This document shows, piece by piece, positions 8,172-12,150 of a DNA stretch of 12,150 bases (the first letter of the stretch is position 1; each line of letters begins with the position of its first letter). Made by a program: the position numbers and the translations under genes. The notes below the pieces were generated by a model that did not search any database, had not been told where the DNA came from, and worked only from the letters and a program-made list of their open reading frames with translations. The DNA comes from Planctomycetes bacterium UBA7888 (GTDB lineage: Bacteria > Planctomycetota > UBA1135), in NCBI GenBank assembly GCA_002500505.1, contig DLRM01000023.1, positions 1 to 12,150 of the forward strand. Direction: 5' to 3'.

Positions 8172-8177
8172 CCCTTA

Positions 8178-8930
8178 GTGGCCTCCCTTTCGCCTGTGGA
8201 CCGCACCCTTACTTCTCGATTTGAGCGCAAATACCTTTTAGATCCTGGCATGCTGCCTGAGATCCGAAGCTGGCTATCGCCCCATATGGGACACGACCCC
8301 TTCAGTGCAAAGTGCCCAGATCATCGATATTCTGTCTGCTCTCTTTATTTAGACAACGAGAATCTCAACCTTTACCATCAAACAAAAAATGCGGAAAAGA
8401 ACCGATTTAAGTTGAGGGCTCGAACTTACGGGGACAACATTAATGACCCTGTTTTTTTTGAAATCAAAAAGCGAATGGACCAAATTGTCCGCAAAGATCG
8501 AGTAACGATTGCCCGAGACAAAGCACTAAAATATATTGAATCTCTGAGCTCCTACGCACCTTCTGAAACAGATCTTGGCGATACGAACTTTTTGCGTTTT
8601 GTTCAATCAGTCGAGAAAACTCAATCGCGACCCATCTTGCTGGTTCGTTATATGCGCGAAGCGTTTGAGTCGAGGACGATTGACCCTGTGAGAGTCACGT
8701 TTGACTCAGAGCTTCAGACCCAACTGGCTCCTGACGGAAAGATTACTCATTGCGAAGGCGAATGGACTCCAGTTGACGTCCCTGGAATCATCTTGGAAAT
8801 AAAGTATTCCGATCGATTTCCTTCCTGGATACAGTCCCTTGTGAACAGTTTCGGCCTTCGCTACACCTCAGTCCCAAAATACGGCTACTGCGTTGAAGCA
8901 AGCCCATCTCTAGCCGCGCAAGCGGTTTAA
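8178..8930 (+). CDS. VTC-domain polyphosphate polymerase family protein
   Basis: 250 aa from GTG at 8178. The open frame reaches back to a TTG at 8061 inside CotH-C, but homology begins only at RFERKYLL, so the short start is chosen. The VTC family belongs to the triphosphate tunnel enzymes; the eukaryotic Vtc4 domain makes polyphosphate from ATP. The basic tunnel pattern is present: RFERKY (14-19), RFKLRAR (76-82), FEIKKR (94-99), RKDR (105-108), RYMR (157-160), RVTFD (172-176), ILEIK with its Glu (205-209) and PKYGY (233-237). No expected charged residue appears lost, so an active enzyme is likely. It has no membrane segment or signal peptide, so it should be cytoplasmic, probably held at the membrane by the DUF4956 partner encoded 15 bp downstream. 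It is the first gene of a three-gene operon. A different triphosphate-directed activity remains possible. Confidence 0.88.
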   Translation: MASLSPVDRTLTSRFERKYLLDPGMLPEIRSWLSPHMGHDPFSAKCPDHRYSVCSLYLDNENLNLYHQTKNAEKNRFKLRARTYGDNINDPVFFEIKKRMDQIVRKDRVTIARDKALKYIESLSSYAPSETDLGDTNFLRFVQSVEKTQSRPILLVRYMREAFESRTIDPVRVTFDSELQTQLAPDGKITHCEGEWTPVDVPGIILEIKYSDRFPSWIQSLVNSFGLRYTSVPKYGYCVEASPSLAAQAV

Positions 8931-8945
8931 TTCGTCAAAGAAAAT

Positions 8946-9617
8946 ATGGACTGGCTCAATCAACTCACAACGACTTCTGGCTCGGCGAGTCTCCAAGTAC
9001 TCGTACTGTCCATGGCGGCCGCATTTCTCCTTGGGCAATTGCTTGCCTGGACCTACTCATGGACTCATGTAGGACTATCCTATTCTCGATCTTTCACTCA
9101 GTCATTGGTACTCATTTCCATGGCCACAACAATGGTCATGTATGTTATTGGCAGCAGCCTCGTAACCGCTATGGGCCTTCTTGGGGCGCTCGCAATTATT
9201 CGTTTCAGGAATAATCTCAAAGATACGCGCGACACCGTTTTCGTGTTCTTTTCTCTCATTATTGGAATGTCTATTGGAAGTGGGCGAATTCCCGCTGGTG
9301 GTCTCGCAACAATCATATTTTGTGCAGCAGTTTCCTTCCTCCACTTCTCTGCATTTGGAAGCCGAGGATTCTTTGACGGACATCTTCGCTGTCGAGTACA
9401 GGCTGGGCAAGATATCTCGGTCGACGGAATCCTCAAGAATTTCTGCCTGCGCACTCGCCGCATCTCCGCTTCCCATGGCGCGGACTCTGAAGAGTTGGTG
9501 TTTGAAATCCTTTTGCGCGACAAATCGATGGGAAATGAATTTGTTCAGCAACTCAAGTCAATAGAAGGCGTCCTTGATGCTGGGCTGGTCGTTCGCGACA
9601 GCTTGCAGGAGGCATGA
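8946..9617 (+). CDS. DUF4956 multi-pass membrane protein
   Basis: 223 aa, starting 15 bp after the VTC gene with no strong Shine-Dalgarno (only a purine stretch, AAAGAAAA). Hydrophobic segments lie at about 14-36, 52-72, 73-85, 96-112 and 115-134. Between them sits the family signature GLLGALAIIRFRNNLKDTRDT (77-97), here split as GLLGALAIIRFR and NNLKDTRDT, which is typical of DUF4956. The remaining ~85 residues (about 138-223) are soluble with an alternating strand/helix pattern (LVFEILLRDK, FVQQLKSIEGV, AGLVVRD) resembling a small ferredoxin- or ACT-like fold. The biochemical function of DUF4956 is not established, but I recall it as a frequent neighbour of VTC-domain genes, which suggests a membrane subunit of a polyphosphate complex. 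Its stop codon is one base before the start of the HlyD-like gene, implying tight coupling. Confidence 0.88.
   Translation: MDWLNQLTTTSGSASLQVLVLSMAAAFLLGQLLAWTYSWTHVGLSYSRSFTQSLVLISMATTMVMYVIGSSLVTAMGLLGALAIIRFRNNLKDTRDTVFVFFSLIIGMSIGSGRIPAGGLATIIFCAAVSFLHFSAFGSRGFFDGHLRCRVQAGQDISVDGILKNFCLRTRRISASHGADSEELVFEILLRDKSMGNEFVQQLKSIEGVLDAGLVVRDSLQEA
9607..9612 (+). promoter_or_regulatory. Strong Shine-Dalgarno of the HlyD-like gene
   Basis: AGGAGG lies within the last codons of the DUF4956 gene, 6 nt before the ATG at 9619. It is the only perfect Shine-Dalgarno in the window and fixes the start of the HlyD-like gene at 9619 rather than the earlier in-frame ATG at 9574. Confidence 0.8.
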
Positions 9618-9618
9618 C

Positions 9619-10884
9619 ATGAGCTCGCGATTCTCCCTATCTAGCAACCTTCTCCAGCTACTCGCACGGAAAGCCGGACCTCCAATCGTTTGGGCTGTCG
9701 TAGGGCTCTGGACTATTCACGCCTGGAATGCGCAAAACAATACGGTTCAATTCCGAGGGCAGGCGCTAAACCAATCCTGGGAAGCCTCAGGAACCGTAGC
9801 GGGAACACTACTGGAAATGCGCGCTGAACTTTTTTCTCCAGTTGAAGAAGGGCAGGTTTTGGCCATTCTTGATGATGCGCCATTGCTTGCTGCGATGCAG
9901 GTTTCCAGAAAAGAAGTGGACCGGCTTGCCGCAGAAGTCGATGCTGTTCAAGCGAACTTAAAAGCTGCGGCAGAAATCGAACAAGCTGACTGGGCTGCTG
10001 ACCTAAGGCGATTTCAGGTTGATTTTGAGCGCGCAAAAGTAAGAAAGCTCGACCTTACCTTAGATTACTCAAAGCTGGACACGGAGTTCGACAGACAAAC
10101 AACAATTGCCGAAACTAGCAAAAGCCGCGCGACGGCCCTAGAAGACCGTGCCGGAATCTTAAGGAAAGAATTCAATCGACTAGAAAGTCTTAGCATTCGC
10201 GGACTAGGTACAACGACTGCTAGCGACACTGCTCAAGCAGATTGGCTGAAAGCTCTTGACGAAAAGATGCTTGTGCTCCAACAAATGGAAGTTGCGATGG
10301 CACGAGTCAATAAACTCGATCAATCTCTTAAGGCAATGAATTTTTTGATTGAGGAAAACCAGAGGCAGATTAATCAAGGGGAAGAGCGGCTTCTAGCTTT
10401 TGAAGAAACGGGGAAAAACCACGCTCCAAGATTAGGGGATCCCCGGCTCGCAGCTCTCCAGGCTGCCATTAAAGTCGAAGATGCCCGGGTAGATGAGATT
10501 GTCGTCCAGCGCCGAGCCTTGACACTCCGAGCAAAGACGTCTGGAACAGTAGCAAGTATTTTGGCCCAACCTGGCCAAAGCATTCTCCCAGGGGAGCCTG
10601 TCCTGACCCTTGTCAAAACTAATTCAAACAGAATCCTTGCTTGGGCGCCCAACACCTTTGCCACTGAAGCCCTCTTGGGCTCTCGGGTCACCGCGAAAAA
10701 GGGAAGCTCCTTGTTGTCCGTCGGTGCGACAGTTGTGGACCTTGGCCCTGCCTACGAAGAACTGCCGCGCCTTTTGTGGGCGAATCCCACAGTTCCAGAA
10801 TTCGGGAGGCCACTACTTCTAGAGCTAGAGAGTGGTTCCGATCTAGTCCCTGGCGAACCACTCTTGCTATCTGCCCGCCTATAG
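9619..10884 (+). CDS. HlyD-like membrane fusion (periplasmic adaptor) protein
   Basis: 421 aa from ATG at 9619. One membrane anchor sits near the N-terminus (about 22-37, IVWAVVGLWTIHAW). The order is then typical of HlyD/RND adaptors: first lipoyl half (about 58-92, ASGTVAGTLLEM, SPVEEGQVLAILDD), a long helical hairpin or coiled coil (about 94-300, rich in Ala, Leu, Glu, Lys and Arg), second lipoyl half (about 302-333, LRAKTSGTVASILAQPGQ, LPGEPVLTLV) and a C-terminal beta-barrel part (about 337-421). Such proteins bridge an inner-membrane transporter to an outer-membrane channel. No ABC, RND or MFS transporter and no TolC-like gene is in the window; the only membrane partner at hand is DUF4956, encoded one base upstream. 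It is therefore likely the periplasmic arm of a VTC-DUF4956 machine, which is inference. The gene converges with the oxidoreductase gene across a 23-bp gap. Confidence 0.85.
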   Translation: MSSRFSLSSNLLQLLARKAGPPIVWAVVGLWTIHAWNAQNNTVQFRGQALNQSWEASGTVAGTLLEMRAELFSPVEEGQVLAILDDAPLLAAMQVSRKEVDRLAAEVDAVQANLKAAAEIEQADWAADLRRFQVDFERAKVRKLDLTLDYSKLDTEFDRQTTIAETSKSRATALEDRAGILRKEFNRLESLSIRGLGTTTASDTAQADWLKALDEKMLVLQQMEVAMARVNKLDQSLKAMNFLIEENQRQINQGEERLLAFEETGKNHAPRLGDPRLAALQAAIKVEDARVDEIVVQRRALTLRAKTSGTVASILAQPGQSILPGEPVLTLVKTNSNRILAWAPNTFATEALLGSRVTAKKGSSLLSVGATVVDLGPAYEELPRLLWANPTVPEFGRPLLLELESGSDLVPGEPLLLSARL

Positions 10885-10907
10885 GACCCCTATCAAGGCT
10901 CAGTGAA

Positions 10908-12146
10908 TTAGTCGGGCCGCATTTCCCCGAACGGCCTATAAGTTTCCAGTTCGGGTTCAGTTGGAGCAATGGCACGATCTTCAGCAGCTGACTTGTATGC
11001 GGCCATAAGCAGACGCATGACTTCGACTCCGTCTTGGAAATCGAGCTTTGTTTGAGTGCCGCTTAGAAAGGACTTAACAAAGTAACGATTTTCGCCCGCA
11101 TAGCCGTAGTGGGCGGGTTCATTTGGAGAAACGGGCATGAGGCCTTGCTCAGCATTTTGTTTCTCAACAAGGTCTTCGCCTGCATCCCCAGTTACTTCGC
11201 GCGAAAAGAAAACACTAGCGCCACATTGGGCCATGTTTACTTCCATCGCGTATTCAGGGCCTAACAACTCAAAGGTGTGACGAATACCAGCGCTCACAAA
11301 ACACCAAGAAGACGTTGTTTCAGTCAATAACTCCCGGCCGTCATCTGTACGCCAATGGACCGTTGCGCGAGAAAAATCGTCGGCGGGGTTTTTGCTCCAA
11401 TCCACAGCATCGCCATATCGATTTTTGAGTTCTTGAACATAATGGGGCTCGTTCCACTTAAGTGTGCCGACTGTGGCGCTTACTTTTTCAGGGGTCAGGC
11501 TCGAGCGAGGCGCTCCAGGCTCTGTAAGCAGCCAACGCGCTGCTTCGATGCTGTGGCACATCATGTCCAAAAGGGCGCCACCACCAGCAAGATCTCGTTG
11601 CCAAAACCAAGCGGAGTGTGGGCCGGAATGTTCCTCTGTCGCACGCGCCAGATAAGGGCGACCAGAAAGCTTGGCGCCTCGGCGCCATAGAATTTCACGA
11701 GCGCGCACAACGGAAGGTGCCCAGAGCATGTTTTCCAAGTAGCCCGTAGGGACACCGATTTCATCAGCAATTCCCTTAACTTGAAGAGCCTCCTGTAGGG
11801 TGCGGGCTAGAGGTTTTTCTAAACATATGCCCTTCAGCGGAGTGTCTCGGCGCTGTGACCCCGCAAGCACTTCCTCCATCACGGGAATACGAGTGTGATT
11901 TGGATTACTCAGCCAAAGTGCATCAATGCTTGAGTCAGCAGTCATTTCTTCTACGGAATCAAACGCGCGAGCTGAAGGCCCCACGCCCAGCTCTTTTGCA
12001 AGATTCACCGCGGATTCCGCTGAAGCCTTTGTGTGACTCACAACCCCCATAACCTCGCAATCGCGAACTTCAGTAAGAGATTGAATGTGAAAGCGAGTAT
12101 TAAAACCCGCGCCGACAAATCCGATGCGTAGTGGTTGTTGACTCAT
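10908..12146 (-). CDS. Gfo/Idh/MocA family NAD(P)-dependent oxidoreductase
   Basis: 412 aa. The N-terminal Rossmann fold begins at once with RIGFVGAGFNTRFHI (GxGxxx type, about 7-21). IDALWLSNPNHTR (about 74-86) and the family hallmark EKP at 110-112 (GICLEKPLA) follow. The C-terminal catalytic domain has GGGALLDMMCHSIEAARWLL (188-207), in which Asp194 and His198 match the D-x-x-x-H catalytic pattern. Enzymes of this family oxidise or reduce sugars, inositols and related compounds; I cannot name the substrate. There is no signal peptide, so it is cytoplasmic despite the family's exported planctomycete members. The length is slightly above the usual 330-400 aa. The start ATG is 4 bp from the window edge, so its promoter and any upstream partner are not visible. 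It converges with the HlyD-like gene and shows no functional link with the rest. Confidence 0.92.
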   Translation of the reverse strand: MSQQPLRIGFVGAGFNTRFHIQSLTEVRDCEVMGVVSHTKASAESAVNLAKELGVGPSARAFDSVEEMTADSSIDALWLSNPNHTRIPVMEEVLAGSQRRDTPLKGICLEKPLARTLQEALQVKGIADEIGVPTGYLENMLWAPSVVRAREILWRRGAKLSGRPYLARATEEHSGPHSAWFWQRDLAGGGALLDMMCHSIEAARWLLTEPGAPRSSLTPEKVSATVGTLKWNEPHYVQELKNRYGDAVDWSKNPADDFSRATVHWRTDDGRELLTETTSSWCFVSAGIRHTFELLGPEYAMEVNMAQCGASVFFSREVTGDAGEDLVEKQNAEQGLMPVSPNEPAHYGYAGENRYFVKSFLSGTQTKLDFQDGVEVMRLLMAAYKSAAEDRAIAPTEPELETYRPFGEMRPD

Positions 12147-12150
12147 GATT

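Noticed and set aside
8061..8177. N-terminal extension of the VTC gene from the TTG at 8061
   Set aside because: It overlaps the CotH-C start region, has no family similarity before RFERKY, and a better-supported GTG with a weak ribosome site lies at 8178.
9102..9551. Long open frames antisense to the DUF4956 gene (141 and 149 codons)
   Set aside because: The sense frame has clear family motifs and membrane segments; the antisense translations show no domain, signal peptide or ribosome site.
10881..10893. ATAGG-ACC-CCTAT hairpin as a terminator between the HlyD-like and oxidoreductase genes
   Set aside because: The stem is only 5 bp with a 3-nt loop, overlaps the stop codon, and no T-tract follows on either strand.

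Overview
The window reads like a bacterial chromosome of roughly 50% GC by eye, densely packed with genes and with no mobile element, CRISPR array or RNA gene that I can see. The best guess for the organism is a planctomycete, possibly related to the Poly30/Saltatorellus group. This rests on the secreted proteins, which end in a beta-rich C-terminal domain (a 'G-A-x-P-x-x' start, a 'GxGPTxTPxG'-like segment and an 'LQxLD'-like end in the partial first gene) that I associate with that lineage, and on the general lack of Shine-Dalgarno sequences. This assignment is inference.

Left half (1-8076): four secreted CotH-type protein kinase homologues with lamin-tail domains (LTD). The first is cut by the window edge and only its C-terminal end is present (to 941). 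After a 107-bp gap with three small stem-loops come two paralogues, called here CotH-A (1049-3499) and CotH-B (3496-5913), joined by a 4-bp ATGA overlap. CotH-C (5929-8076) lies on the opposite strand, convergent with CotH-B.

Right half (8178-10884): a tight three-gene operon reading away from CotH-C. It encodes a VTC-type polyphosphate polymerase domain protein, a DUF4956 multi-pass membrane protein, and a HlyD-like periplasmic adaptor (membrane fusion protein) with a long coiled coil and a strong AGGAGG ribosome binding site. The 101-bp divergent region between CotH-C and the operon holds an inverted repeat and related ATTGGGG copies. A convergent Gfo/Idh/MocA oxidoreductase gene (10908-12146, minus) closes the window and is probably unrelated to the rest.

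Working model (inference): the VTC enzyme makes polyphosphate from ATP at the cytoplasmic face, DUF4956 provides a membrane part, and the HlyD protein extends through the periplasm. Together they could be an envelope-spanning polyphosphate synthesis/export device, placed beside a set of exported CotH kinases that phosphorylate surface proteins. Proximity of CotH, VTC and DUF4956 genes is something I recall from other genomes. The HlyD adaptor as third operon member, the absence of a conventional transporter, and the fourfold CotH-LTD set are the parts most worth pursuing.
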